Shown: one piece after another, positions 10,042 through 19,994 of the stretch | Position numbering within the stretch: position 1 is the first letter of the stretch | Layout: every line of letters starts with the position of its first letter | Assembly (NCBI RefSeq): GCF_003391135.1 | Contig: NZ_CP031455.1 | Coordinates: 6,618,001-6,682,000 of the forward strand | Direction of reading: 5' to 3' | Origin: Streptoverticillium olivoreticuli subsp. olivoreticuli | GTDB lineage: Bacteria; Actinomycetota; Actinomycetes; Streptomycetales; Streptomycetaceae | Length of the DNA: 64,000 bases | Translations under genes and position numbers: made by a program | The notes under the pieces: model-generated | Database searches by the model: none | What the model saw: only the letters and a program-made list of their open reading frames with translations | What the model was told of the DNA's origin: nothing

Positions 10042-10113
10042 CGGCCGTTCCCTCCCGTTCCTCGTCCCCAAACTAACCTCTGCCGGGCAGGCGGCTTCGC
10101 ATAGCCTCCTGGC

Positions 10114-11076
10114 ATGAGTGCAGATGACAGCGGTTCCGCCCGCCCCCTGGCCTGGCTGCCGATCCGGCCCGAGGAGATCGACGGCCTCCCCGGTGCCCTG
10201 GACTACGCCTACTGGAACGGCGAACCCGACTACCCCACCGACCCCGCCCGCTGCGCCTTCTACGTACCGCCCTATGTGACCAGCGGTGACATCGGCGTCC
10301 GCCCGCTGTCCGCCATGACGGGACTGCGGGTCGTCCAGACGCTCACCGCGGGTGTCGACAACATCCTCCCCGCCGTTCCCTCGCTGCCGTCGGGCACCCT
10401 CCTGTGCAACGCCCGCGGCCTGCACGACACCAGCACCGCCGAACTCGCCCTCACGCTCGTCCTCGCCGCGCTGCGCGACATCCCCGGCTTCGTGCGGGCG
10501 CAGGACGCGGGGGAGTGGGCGCAGGGTTTCCGTCCCGCGCTCGCGGACAAGAACGTGCTGATCGTCGGCTACGGTTCCATCGGATCCGCCATCGAGGACC
10601 GGCTCGTGCCCTTTGAGTGCGCGCGGGTCGTACGCGTCGCGCGCTCCCCGCGTGAAACGCCCCGCGGGCCCGTCCACCCCGTCACCGCGCTCCCGGAGCT
10701 CCTCCCCGGCGCCGATGTCGTGATCATCGCGACGCCGCTCACACCGGACACCCGCGGTCTGGTGGGCGCCGGTTTCCTGGCCGCGATGAAGGACGGCGCC
10801 CTGCTGGTCAACATCGCGCGCGGCGCGATCGTCGACACCGGGGCGCTCCTCGCCGAGCTGGAGAGCGGCAGGCTGCGGGCGGCGCTCGACGTCACCGACC
10901 CCGAGCCGCTGCCGGCGGGCCATCCGCTGTGGAGCGCGCCCGGCGCCCTGATCACCCCCCATGTGGGTGGGCCCTCTTCGGCCTTTCTGCCCCGCGCCGA
11001 ACGACTCCTGCGTGATCAGCTGGCCAGATTCGCTCTGGACGCACCCCTGCAAAATGTCGTAGTCACTGCCCCCTAG
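10114..11076 (+). CDS. D-isomer-specific 2-hydroxyacid dehydrogenase
   Basis: This 320-residue protein is an NAD(P)-dependent dehydrogenase of the D-2-hydroxyacid family. The Rossmann motif is VLIVGYGSIGSAIEDRL (near residue 150). The catalytic Arg is in NIARGAIVDTGAL, the Glu in DPEPLPAGHPLW and the His in LITPHVGG. The N-terminal substrate domain is shorter than in SerA and there is no ACT domain, so it is not a second phosphoglycerate dehydrogenase. Family members reduce 2-oxoacids such as hydroxypyruvate or glyoxylate. The ATG at 10114 is the natural start. It is divergent from the aldo/keto reductase gene. Confidence 0.92.
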   Translation: MSADDSGSARPLAWLPIRPEEIDGLPGALDYAYWNGEPDYPTDPARCAFYVPPYVTSGDIGVRPLSAMTGLRVVQTLTAGVDNILPAVPSLPSGTLLCNARGLHDTSTAELALTLVLAALRDIPGFVRAQDAGEWAQGFRPALADKNVLIVGYGSIGSAIEDRLVPFECARVVRVARSPRETPRGPVHPVTALPELLPGADVVIIATPLTPDTRGLVGAGFLAAMKDGALLVNIARGAIVDTGALLAELESGRLRAALDVTDPEPLPAGHPLWSAPGALITPHVGGPSSAFLPRAERLLRDQLARFALDAPLQNVVVTAP

Positions 11077-11251
11077 TTGCCACGTAGAGGTACCGTTCGG
11101 CTGCACTCAGTGTTCATAACCCCGTTGCTGATTACGCTATGTATATGAGCTATGTCCCTGAGTGACGAGTCTGGTGTATCGTCCGGACCGGGGGCTGCGC
11201 CGGGCACCGTACGGCGCAGCGAAGTACCGGCACTGAGGGGGGCGACGGGCG

Positions 11252-11461
11252 ATGCACGGCCACTGGACGATCAACCCGACGCGGCTCACGCACCGACCAC
11301 GACAGCGCGGCGCGGCGGTTCCGCCGACGCGGCTGGCCCGACTTCCCTGGCTGTTCCGCCTCCGGCCCAGGCCGGGCAGTCCGGGGCGGCGTCCCCATCT
11401 CTCCGTCCTCCGGGCCCACTTCGCCTGGCTCGGGGTCTCGCCCGGGACGGCGGCGCGGTGA
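11252..11461 (+). CDS. Small basic ORF coupled to the GGDEF gene
   Basis: A 69-codon ORF starts at ATG 11252 after a strong GAGGGGGGCGACGGGCG ribosome binding site. Its TGA stop overlaps the probable GTG start of the next gene (GTGA at 11458-11461). By my count about 87 percent of its codons end in G or C, against about 69 percent for the alternative frame that would extend the downstream gene back to 11152. This supports translation of the small frame. The product is rich in Arg, Pro and Leu and has no recognisable domain. It may be a leader that couples translation, or a small protein in its own right. Confidence 0.55.
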   Translation: MHGHWTINPTRLTHRPRQRGAAVPPTRLARLPWLFRLRPRPGSPGRRPHLSVLRAHFAWLGVSPGTAAR

Positions 11462-14361
11462 GCGCCCCCGGAGCGGCGCTGTCCCGTCGGCCGGCCGGCG
11501 GTTCCGGGCCGGCGTCCCAGCTCCTCCTCGCCCTCGTCTGCGGCGGCTACGCGACGGGCGCGGCCTTCGGCTGGGGATCGAGCGAGCTGGCCTCCGCCAT
11601 GGGCGACTTCGGCCTCGGCGGCGCCGCTGCCCTCGCGGCCGTCTCCTGCTTCTGGTACGGGCGGACGCACAAGACGCGCTTCCGGCTCGCCTGGCTGCTC
11701 TTCGCGGCCTCCTCGGCGATGGCCGGCCTCGGCAACATCGTCTGGGGGTGGTACGAGGTCGTCCTCGACGAGCGCGTACCCACCCCGTCACCGGCCGACT
11801 TCTGCTTCCTGCTCTTCGCGCCGCCGGCCATCATCGGCCTGCTCGTCCTCGCCAGGCGCCCCGTCACCCGCGCCGGCTGGGTCTGCCTGGCCCTCGACGC
11901 GTGGCTGACCGGCGGCTCCCTGCTGACCCTGTCCTGGAGCCTGGCGCTCGCGCACACCGCGCACTTCCAGGGCGAGACCGTGGCGCACGCCGCCCTCTCG
12001 CTCGCCTATCCGCTGCTGGACATCGCCCTGGTGTCGATGGTCCTCGCGCTGCACTTCCGGCGCTCCACCGCCAACCGCTCCGCCATCAACACCGCCATCG
12101 CGGCCCTCGCGCTGACCGTCCTGTGCGACGCGCTGTTCACCTCGCCGCTGCTGCGCTCGCACTACCGCTCCGGCCAGATCCTCGACGCCGGCTGGTTCGC
12201 GGGCTACATGCTCATGGCGTACGCCCCCTGGGTGGCCCGGGAGGAGGGTGACGACACCGCGGTGCCCGCCCGCACCGTCCAGCACCTGCACCACCCCAGC
12301 CGGCCCATCGCCGGCTCGCTCGCCGCCCTCACCCCTTATCTCGCGGCCGCCGTCTGCACCCTGGGGATCCTCTACAACGTCCTGGACGGCCACCACGTCG
12401 ACCAGGTCGTGCTCTTCACCGGCTGCACGGTGGTCCTCGCGCTCGTCATCCGTCAGGGCATCATGCTGCTCGACAACATCTCGCTCACCCAGGAACTGGC
12501 CCAGAAGGAGAACCACTTCAGGTCCCTGGTCCAGGGCTCCAGCGACGTCATCATGATCGCCGCACCCACCGGGATACTGCGCTACGTCAGCCCCGCCGCC
12601 GCGGGCGTCTACGGCCGCGAGGCCGAGGAGCTCGTGGGGTCCGAACTGGCCTCGCTGATCCACCCGGAGGACCTCGGCAGAGTCGTCCACGAAGTGCGCC
12701 GCTTCCTCGCGGCACCACCCGCCGAGGAGCCCACCACCCGGATCGAGTGCCGCTTCCGCTCCGGCACCGGCGACTGGCTCAATGTCGAGTCCACCGTCAA
12801 CCGCCACCACGGCGGCCTCATCTTCAACAGCCGTGATGTCACCGAGCGGGTCCGGCTGCAGGCCCAGCTCCAGCACACCGCCGAGCACGACCCGCTCACC
12901 GACCTGCCCAACCGCGCCCTGTTCACCAAGCGGGTCCAGCAGGCCCTCGCCGGCCGCAGAGCGACCGACGCCGGGACCGCGGTGCTCTTCATCGACCTCG
13001 ACGGCTTCAAGGCGGTGAACGACACCGTCGGCCACCAAGCCGGCGACGAGCTGCTGGTCCAGGCGGCCCGTCGCCTCCAGGACTCGGTGCGGTCCGGCGA
13101 CAGCACCGCCCGGTTCGGAGGCGACGAGTTCGCCGCGCTCATCATCGGCGACGGCACCCGCGACCCAGCGGCGCGCGAATACCGCATCCACGAGATCGCC
13201 GACCGGCTCCGGCTCACCCTCTCCCAGCCGTACAGGGTGGAAGGAGGCACCGAGGTCCGCGTGGCCGCAAGCATCGGCGTGGCCTTCGCGGAGCCCGGCA
13301 TCACCCCCGGCTCCCTGATGCGCAACGCCGACCTCGCGATGTACCGCGCGAAGCAGGCGGGCAAGGGCCGCGTCGAGCTCTACGCACCGCAGATGCAGGC
13401 CGACGTGGTGCGCCGCGCCGAGCTGGCCACCCGGCTGCGCACCGCGCTGCACGACGGCGAGTTCGCGCTGCTCCATCAGCCGGTGGTGGAGCTCCAGACC
13501 GGCCGGGTCACCGCCGTCGCCGCGCAGCCGCGCTGGCGCTCGGCCCAGGGGATACTGTTCACCCCCGCCGAGTACCTCCGCGTGGCCGAGAGCGAGCGCG
13601 GCGACGAGGCCGCGCGCTCGGCCGAACTCGGCCGCTGGACGGTCGAGAAGGCCGTCGAGCAGGCCGCCCACCGCTGCCGCGCCGGCCACCCCGTGCCGGT
13701 GTACGTCCAGCTGTCGGCCACCCGTCTGATGGACAAGTCGCTGCCCCCGAAGTACCTCGAAGGGCTGCTCATCCACCACGGCCTGCCCTCCGGCGCGCTC
13801 GTCCTGGAGCTGTCCGGCAGCGACCCCAGGGTCCCGCTGGACGAGCTGGAGCGGCGGCTGGTGACCCTGCGCCGGCTCGGCGTCCGGATCGCCCTCGACG
13901 GCTTCGGCAGCGGCTACGCGGCGATCAGCGCGCTGCGCAGGCTCCCCATCGACACGCTCAAGCTCGACCGCGGGCTGGTCGACGGCGTGGTGGAGTCCGC
14001 CCGGCTGCACAAGATCACCGCGGGGCTGCTGAGGATCGCCACCGACCTCGGGATGCAGTCCGTGGCCGAGGGGGTGGACGTGCCCGAGCAGGCCCTCGCC
14101 CTGCGCGCCATGGGCTGCACCCACGGCCTGGGCAAGGCCTTCGCGGGCCCGCTCGACGAGCACCGGCTGCGCTACGCTCTCGATCTCGGCAGCTATCCGG
14201 TGCCCCGCTCCGTCGACAGCGCGAATGTGCTCGTCGGAGGCGCGCTGCCGGCCCCGGCGATCATGCCGTCGGGCGCCCGTTCGGGGGCCGCGGGCGGCGC
14301 GGGATCCCTCGCGCATGCTCCATTGCGCTCAAATAATGAGACGCCCGTCCCACCCGCTTGA
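11458..14361 (+). CDS. cdgF: Membrane GGDEF protein with PAS and degenerate EAL domain
   Basis: This 967-residue protein has about ten hydrophobic helices (roughly residues 20-345), a PAS domain (about 350-470), a GGDEF domain (about 475-640) and an EAL domain (about 665-930). GGDEF is intact (RFGGDEFAAL near 554) and the product-binding I-site RSGD lies five residues before it, so diguanylate cyclase activity is likely. The EAL domain has lost key residues: the EAL motif reads AVAAQPRW and DDFG reads DGFG near 813, so it is probably inactive or only senses c-di-GMP. I chose GTG 11458, which overlaps the preceding small ORF; ATG 11152 in frame is the alternative. Its place before ilvB matches, from memory, SCO5511 (CdgF). 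Confidence 0.85.
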   Translation: MSAPGAALSRRPAGGSGPASQLLLALVCGGYATGAAFGWGSSELASAMGDFGLGGAAALAAVSCFWYGRTHKTRFRLAWLLFAASSAMAGLGNIVWGWYEVVLDERVPTPSPADFCFLLFAPPAIIGLLVLARRPVTRAGWVCLALDAWLTGGSLLTLSWSLALAHTAHFQGETVAHAALSLAYPLLDIALVSMVLALHFRRSTANRSAINTAIAALALTVLCDALFTSPLLRSHYRSGQILDAGWFAGYMLMAYAPWVAREEGDDTAVPARTVQHLHHPSRPIAGSLAALTPYLAAAVCTLGILYNVLDGHHVDQVVLFTGCTVVLALVIRQGIMLLDNISLTQELAQKENHFRSLVQGSSDVIMIAAPTGILRYVSPAAAGVYGREAEELVGSELASLIHPEDLGRVVHEVRRFLAAPPAEEPTTRIECRFRSGTGDWLNVESTVNRHHGGLIFNSRDVTERVRLQAQLQHTAEHDPLTDLPNRALFTKRVQQALAGRRATDAGTAVLFIDLDGFKAVNDTVGHQAGDELLVQAARRLQDSVRSGDSTARFGGDEFAALIIGDGTRDPAAREYRIHEIADRLRLTLSQPYRVEGGTEVRVAASIGVAFAEPGITPGSLMRNADLAMYRAKQAGKGRVELYAPQMQADVVRRAELATRLRTALHDGEFALLHQPVVELQTGRVTAVAAQPRWRSAQGILFTPAEYLRVAESERGDEAARSAELGRWTVEKAVEQAAHRCRAGHPVPVYVQLSATRLMDKSLPPKYLEGLLIHHGLPSGALVLELSGSDPRVPLDELERRLVTLRRLGVRIALDGFGSGYAAISALRRLPIDTLKLDRGLVDGVVESARLHKITAGLLRIATDLGMQSVAEGVDVPEQALALRAMGCTHGLGKAFAGPLDEHRLRYALDLGSYPVPRSVDSANVLVGGALPAPAIMPSGARSGAAGGAGSLAHAPLRSNNETPVPPA

Positions 14362-14394
14362 CACCTCGTGGGCGGCGGGTGGAGGGTCGGAGCC

Positions 14395-14436
14395 ATGCGC
14401 ACCCGAATTCTCGTACTTGGAAAGCGCGTCGGCTGA
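14395..14436 (+). CDS. ilvB leader peptide
   Basis: A 13-codon ORF with the peptide MRTRILVLGKRVG follows a GGAGGG ribosome binding site at 14381. It contains an Ile-Leu-Val-Leu run, the amino acids made by the downstream pathway. Its stop lies just before a hairpin and a strong terminator. This is the classic layout of transcription attenuation by ribosome stalling, described for actinobacterial ilvB leaders. It is too short to be anything but a regulatory peptide. Confidence 0.8.
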   Translation: MRTRILVLGKRVG

Positions 14437-14513
14437 AGCAGGCCACCCAGTAAGTCCTGCTGACCACTCCGGCGCGCTCCCCTCGCTTGCCTCACGGCAC
14501 GAGGGGTTTTTTG
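14437..14513 (+). promoter_or_regulatory. ilvB transcription attenuator
   Basis: After the leader stop there is a pause-type hairpin AGCAGG/CCTGCT (14437-14461). An intrinsic terminator follows: CCCCTCG and CGAGGGG (14479-14485, 14500-14506) enclose an inner TGCC/GGCA stem and are followed directly by six T residues. A ribosome stalled at the Ile-Leu-Val-Leu codons could favour other pairings of the first hairpin and let transcription run into ilvB. The alternative antiterminator pairing is inferred, not computed. Confidence 0.8.
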
Positions 14514-14618
14514 TTGCACCGGATGCACGCAGACCCGCCCAAACCTCCCGTCCTCCGAAGCTGTCGAAGTCGAAACCGTCGAATCCTTACCGTCGAATCC
14601 TTCGAGAAGAGAATGTCG

Positions 14619-16475
14619 ATGACCGAGCAGGCCACCGGGGCCCACCATCCGCAGCCGCGGGCCCGAAACGGCGCGGCGCACCAGCCCGCCACCGTCGAGC
14701 ACGTCACGGGGGCGCAGTCCCTCATCCGCTCGCTGGAGGAGGTAGGGGCGGAGATCGTCTTCGGCATCCCGGGCGGTGCGATCCTCCCCGCGTACGACCC
14801 GATGATGGACTCCTCGAAGGTCCGCCACGTGCTCGTCCGGCACGAGCAGGGCGCCGGGCACGCGGCCACCGGGTACGCGCAGGCCACCGGCAAGGTCGGG
14901 GTGTGCATGGCGACCTCCGGGCCGGGGGCGACCAACCTCGTCACCCCCATCGCCGACGCCCACATGGACTCCGTCCCGCTGGTGGCCATCACCGGCCAGG
15001 TCGCCTCCAAGTCGATCGGCACGGACGCCTTCCAGGAGGCGGACATCTGCGGCATCACCATGCCGATCACCAAGCACAACTGGCTGGTCACCGACCCCGC
15101 GGAGATCCCGCGGACCATCGCGGAGGCCTTCCACGTCGCCTCCACCGGCCGCCCCGGCCCGGTCCTCGTCGACATCGCCAAGGACGCCCTCCAGGCGCGG
15201 ACCGTCTTCAGCTGGCCCCCGCACACCGACCTGCCCGGCTACCGCCCGGTCACCAAGCCGCACGCCAAGCAGATCCGCGAGGCCGCCAAGCTGATCACCC
15301 AGGCCAAGCGGCCGGTGCTCTACGTCGGCGGCGGGGTGATGAAGTCCGGTGCCACCGCCGAGCTCAAGGTGCTCGCCGAGCTCACCGGCGCCCCCGTCAC
15401 CACCACCCTGATGGCGCTGGGCTCCTTCCCCGACAGCCACCCGCTCCACGTCGGCATGCCCGGCATGCACGGCGCGGTCGCCGCCGTCACCGCCCTGCAG
15501 AAGTCCGACCTGATCGTGGCCCTCGGCGCCCGCTTCGACGACCGGGTCACCGGCAGGCTCGACTCCTTCGCCCCGTACGCCAAGATCGTCCACGCGGACA
15601 TCGACCCCGCCGAGATCGGCAAGAACCGCGCCGCCGACGTGCCGATCGTCGGGGACGCCCGCGAGGTCATCGCCGACCTGATCGTCGCCATCCAGACCGA
15701 GCACGCCGAGGGCCACGCCGGTGACTACAGCGCCTGGTGGGCCGACCTCAACCGCTGGCGCGACACCTACCCCCTCGGCTACGACCAGCCCGAGGACGGC
15801 AGCCTCTCCCCGCAGCAGGTCATCCAGCGCATCGGGCAGCTCGCCCCGCCGGACACGATCTACGCGGCGGGCGTCGGCCAGCACCAGATGTGGGCCTCGC
15901 ACTTCATCGACTACGAACAGCCCCGCACCTGGCTCAACTCCGGTGGCGCGGGCACCATGGGCTACGCCGTGCCCGCCGCGATGGGTGCCAAGGCCGGCGC
16001 CCCCGACCGCACGGTCTGGGCCATCGACGGCGACGGCTGCTTCCAGATGACCAATCAGGAACTGGTCACCTGCGCGCTGAACGACATCCCCGTCAAGGTC
16101 GCCATCATCAACAACGGCGCCCTCGGCATGGTCCGCCAGTGGCAGACGCTCTTCTACAACCAGCGCTACTCCAACACCGTCCTGCACTCCGGACCGGAGT
16201 CGAGCGGCAAGGAGGCCTGCGCCGGCACCAGGGTCCCGGACTTCGTCAAGCTCGCCGAGGCCATGGGCTGTGTGGGCCTGCGCTGCGAGGACCCGGCCCA
16301 GCTCGACTCCGTCATCGAGAAGGCCAACTCCATCAACGACCGCCCGGTCGTGGTGGACTTCATCGTCCACCAGGACGCCATGGTCTGGCCGATGGTCGCC
16401 GCCGGAACCTCCAACGACGAGATCCTCGCGGCGCGCGGTGTCCGCCCGGACTTCGGCGACAACGAAGACGACTGA
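14619..16475 (+). CDS. ilvB: Acetolactate synthase large subunit
   Basis: IlvB is the catalytic subunit of acetohydroxyacid synthase: thiamine-diphosphate-dependent condensation of two pyruvates, or of pyruvate with 2-oxobutyrate, the first common step to Val, Leu and Ile. The 618-residue product has three domains. The catalytic Glu lies in [15 protein letters not shown], and the ThDP/Mg motif runs from [14 protein letters not shown] to IINNG near residue 480. The ATG at 14619 is preferred because AAGAG lies seven bases before it; ATG 14613 would add two residues. A non-conserved stretch of about 25 residues precedes the core. ilvN follows 22 bases downstream. Expression is probably controlled by the leader attenuator. 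Confidence 0.97.
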   Translation: MTEQATGAHHPQPRARNGAAHQPATVEHVTGAQSLIRSLEEVGAEIVFGIPGGAILPAYDPMMDSSKVRHVLVRHEQGAGHAATGYAQATGKVGVCMATSGPGATNLVTPIADAHMDSVPLVAITGQVASKSIGTDAFQEADICGITMPITKHNWLVTDPAEIPRTIAEAFHVASTGRPGPVLVDIAKDALQARTVFSWPPHTDLPGYRPVTKPHAKQIREAAKLITQAKRPVLYVGGGVMKSGATAELKVLAELTGAPVTTTLMALGSFPDSHPLHVGMPGMHGAVAAVTALQKSDLIVALGARFDDRVTGRLDSFAPYAKIVHADIDPAEIGKNRAADVPIVGDAREVIADLIVAIQTEHAEGHAGDYSAWWADLNRWRDTYPLGYDQPEDGSLSPQQVIQRIGQLAPPDTIYAAGVGQHQMWASHFIDYEQPRTWLNSGGAGTMGYAVPAAMGAKAGAPDRTVWAIDGDGCFQMTNQELVTCALNDIPVKVAIINNGALGMVRQWQTLFYNQRYSNTVLHSGPESSGKEACAGTRVPDFVKLAEAMGCVGLRCEDPAQLDSVIEKANSINDRPVVVDFIVHQDAMVWPMVAAGTSNDEILAARGVRPDFGDNEDD

Positions 16476-16497
16476 AGCCAGGAGAGGCAAAGAAACC

Positions 16498-17022
16498 ATG
16501 ACCAAGCACACGCTCTCCGTCCTCGTGGAGAACACCCCCGGCATCCTGACCCGGATCGCCGCCCTGTTCGCCCGCCGCGGCTTCAACATCGACTCGCTCG
16601 CCGTCGGCGTCACCGAACACCCCGACATCTCCCGCATCACCATCGTCGTCAACGTCGAGTCGCTGCCGCTGGAGCAGGTCACCAAGCAGCTCAACAAGCT
16701 CGTCAACGTGCTGAAGATCGTGGAGCTGGAGGACAGCAACGCGATCCAGCGCGAGCTGGTCCTGGTGAAGGTCCGCGCCGACAACGAGACCCGCTCCCAG
16801 ATCGTCGAGATCGTCCAGCTCTTCCGCGCCAAGACCGTCGACGTCTCCCCGGAGGCCGTCACCATCGAGGCCACCGGCGGCAGCGACAAGCTGGGCGCGA
16901 TGCTCAAGATGCTGGAGCCGTTCGGCATCAAGGAGCTGGTGCAGTCCGGGACGATCGCCATAGGGCGCGGCGCCCGCTCCATCACCGACCGCAGCCTGCG
17001 CGCCCTGGACCGCACGGCCTGA
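16498..17022 (+). CDS. ilvN: Acetolactate synthase small regulatory subunit
   Basis: IlvN activates IlvB and gives it feedback inhibition by valine. The 174-residue protein has an N-terminal ACT domain (residues 4-76: HTLSVLVENTPGILTRIAALF, GFNIDSLAVG, SRITIVV) and the conserved C-terminal domain ending near residue 160. The start ATG lies after an AGGAGAGG ribosome binding site. The gene is 22 bases after ilvB and belongs to the same operon. ilvC follows after 102 bases that may hold an additional promoter. Confidence 0.97.
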   Translation: MTKHTLSVLVENTPGILTRIAALFARRGFNIDSLAVGVTEHPDISRITIVVNVESLPLEQVTKQLNKLVNVLKIVELEDSNAIQRELVLVKVRADNETRSQIVEIVQLFRAKTVDVSPEAVTIEATGGSDKLGAMLKMLEPFGIKELVQSGTIAIGRGARSITDRSLRALDRTA

Positions 17023-18123
<1,101 letters not shown>

Positions 18124-18132
18124 GCCGTTTCC

Positions 18133-18173
18133 GGCGCGGGGACCCGGGGGCGCGTTCCCCGGGTCCCCGCGCC
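18133..18173 (+). terminator. Stem-loop after ilvC
   Basis: GGCGCGGGGACCCGGGG and its exact complement form a 17-bp perfect stem around the loop GCGCGTT. There is no T tract, as is common in Streptomyces. It begins nine bases after the ilvC stop and separates the ilv operon from serA. The 167 bases after it lead to serA and include the box GATACACT near 18225, a possible -10 element. Confidence 0.8.
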
Positions 18174-18340
18174 GTACTCCGGGGTGACGTTCACCCGTAC
18201 GCACCCGACCCGGGGTCCAACCCCCGATACACTGCCAACCACAAACGCGTCAGGCTCACAGCGTCGTGCGTCACACGCGGCTGCCCTTCACCGCCTTCGG
18301 CCGTCGGGACGGCCGTCCGCAAAGGACTAGTGAGGACCAC

Positions 18341-19945
18341 GTGAGCACAGCTTCGTCCCGTAAACCCGTCGTACTGATCGCGGAGGAGCTCTCGCCCGCG
18401 ACCGTCGACGCCCTGGGTCCGGACTTCGAGATCCGGCACTGCAACGGCGCGGACCGCGCCGCCCTGCTGCCCGCCATCGTCGATGTGGACGCCGTCCTCG
18501 TCCGCAGCGCCACGAAGATCGACGCCGAGGCGATCGCGGCCGCCAAGCGGCTGCGGGTCGTCGCGCGCGCCGGTGTCGGTCTGGACAACGTCGACGTCGC
18601 CGCCGCGACCAAGGCCGGCGTGATGGTCGTGAACGCCCCGACCTCCAACATCGTCACCGCCGCCGAGCTCGCGTGCGGCCTGCTGATCGCCACCGCCCGC
18701 AACATCCCGCAGGCCAACTCGGCGCTGAAGAACGGCGAGTGGAAGCGTTCGAAGTACACCGGCGTCGAGCTGTCCGAGAAGACCCTCGGCGTCGTCGGTC
18801 TCGGCCGCATCGGGGTGCTCGTCGCCCAGCGCATGTCCGCGTTCGGCATGAAGATCGTCGCCTACGACCCCTATGTGCAGCCCGCGCGGGCCGCGCAGAT
18901 GGGGGTGAAGCTGCTGACGCTGGACGAGCTGCTGGAGGCCGCGGACTTCATCACCGTCCACCTGCCCAAGACCCCCGAGACGCTCGGCCTCATCGGCGAC
19001 GAGGCGCTGCACAAGGTCAAGCCGTCGGTGCGGATCGTCAACGCCGCGCGCGGCGGGATCGTGGACGAGGCGGCGCTGGCCACGGCGCTGAAGGAGGGCC
19101 GGGTCGCGGCCGCGGGCCTGGACGTCTACACCCAGGAGCCGTGCACGGACTCCCCGCTGTTCGAGTTCGACAGCGTGGTCGCCACCCCGCACCTGGGCGC
19201 CTCCACGGGCGAGGCGCAGGAGAAGGCGGGCATCGCGGTCGCGAAGTCGGTCCGGCTCGCGCTGGCCGGCGAGCTGGTGCCGGACGCGGTCAACGTCCAG
19301 GGCGGTGTCATCGCCGAGGACGTCAAGCCGGGTCTGCCGCTCGCCGAGAAGCTCGGCCGCATCTTCACCGCGCTCGCGGGCGAGGTCGCGGTGCGGCTCG
19401 ACGTCGAGGTGTACGGCGAGCTCACCCAGCACGACGTCAAGGTGCTCGAACTGTCCGCGCTCAAGGGCGTGTTCGAGGATGTCGTCGACGAGACCGTGTC
19501 GTACGTCAACGCCCCGCTGTTCGCGCAGGAGCGGGGTGTCGAGGTCCGCCTGACCACCAGCTCGGAGTCGGCCGAACACCGCAACGTGGTCACCGTGCGC
19601 GGCACCCTGTCGGGCGGCGACGAGGTCTCGATCTCCGGCACGCTCGCGGGCCCCAAGCACCTCCAGAAGATCGTCGCGGTCGGTGAGCACGACGTGGACC
19701 TGGCGCTCGCCGACCACATGGCGTTCCTGCGCTACGGCGACCGCCCCGGTGTCGTCGGCACGGTCGGCCGGATCCTGGGCGAGGCGGGCATCAACATCGC
19801 CGGCATGCAGGTCTCCCGGGCGCGGGAGGGCGGCGAGGCCCTGGTCGCCCTGACCGTCGACGAATCCATCCCGGCACCGGTCCTCGCCGAGATCGCCGAG
19901 GAGATCGGCGCGGCGTCGGCGCGCGCGGTGAATCTGACCGACTGA
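18341..19945 (+). CDS. serA: D-3-phosphoglycerate dehydrogenase
   Basis: SerA oxidises 3-phosphoglycerate with NAD, the first step of serine synthesis. At 534 residues it is the long type known from mycobacteria. A catalytic/Rossmann core (to about 315) carries VVGLGRIGVLVAQRM, the Arg in NAARGGIVDEAALA and the His in TPHLGASTGEAQ. An intervening allosteric substrate-binding domain (about 320-450) follows, then a C-terminal ACT domain (about 456-529, FLRYGDRPGVVGTVG) that in the family binds serine for feedback inhibition. The GTG at 18341 lies after GTGAGGACCAC. The gene ends against the convergent Rieske gene. Confidence 0.97.
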   Translation: MSTASSRKPVVLIAEELSPATVDALGPDFEIRHCNGADRAALLPAIVDVDAVLVRSATKIDAEAIAAAKRLRVVARAGVGLDNVDVAAATKAGVMVVNAPTSNIVTAAELACGLLIATARNIPQANSALKNGEWKRSKYTGVELSEKTLGVVGLGRIGVLVAQRMSAFGMKIVAYDPYVQPARAAQMGVKLLTLDELLEAADFITVHLPKTPETLGLIGDEALHKVKPSVRIVNAARGGIVDEAALATALKEGRVAAAGLDVYTQEPCTDSPLFEFDSVVATPHLGASTGEAQEKAGIAVAKSVRLALAGELVPDAVNVQGGVIAEDVKPGLPLAEKLGRIFTALAGEVAVRLDVEVYGELTQHDVKVLELSALKGVFEDVVDETVSYVNAPLFAQERGVEVRLTTSSESAEHRNVVTVRGTLSGGDEVSISGTLAGPKHLQKIVAVGEHDVDLALADHMAFLRYGDRPGVVGTVGRILGEAGINIAGMQVSRAREGGEALVALTVDESIPAPVLAEIAEEIGAASARAVNLTD

Positions 19946-19956
19946 GTCAGGGCACC

Positions 19957-19988
19957 GGACGGGCCGGACCCGCGGGTCCGGCCCGTCC
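19957..19988. terminator. Bidirectional stem-loop between serA and the Rieske gene
   Basis: GGACGGGCCGGACC and GGTCCGGCCCGTCC form a perfect 14-bp stem around CGCG. The whole 32-base element is a complete palindrome, so it works equally on both strands. It fills the 49-base space between the convergent stops of serA and the oxygenase gene. Confidence 0.8.
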
Positions 19989-19994
19989 CGCATT

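Noticed and set aside
11152-11457. In-frame 102-residue extension of the GGDEF protein
   Set aside because: Third-position GC is lower than in the overlapping 69-codon frame and the start lacks a ribosome binding site. It is kept as an alternative only.
11788-14316. 842-codon frame antisense to the GGDEF gene
   Set aside because: It is typical antisense openness of GC-rich coding DNA, rich in Gly, Ala and Arg, with no domain. The plus strand has unmistakable PAS/GGDEF/EAL motifs.
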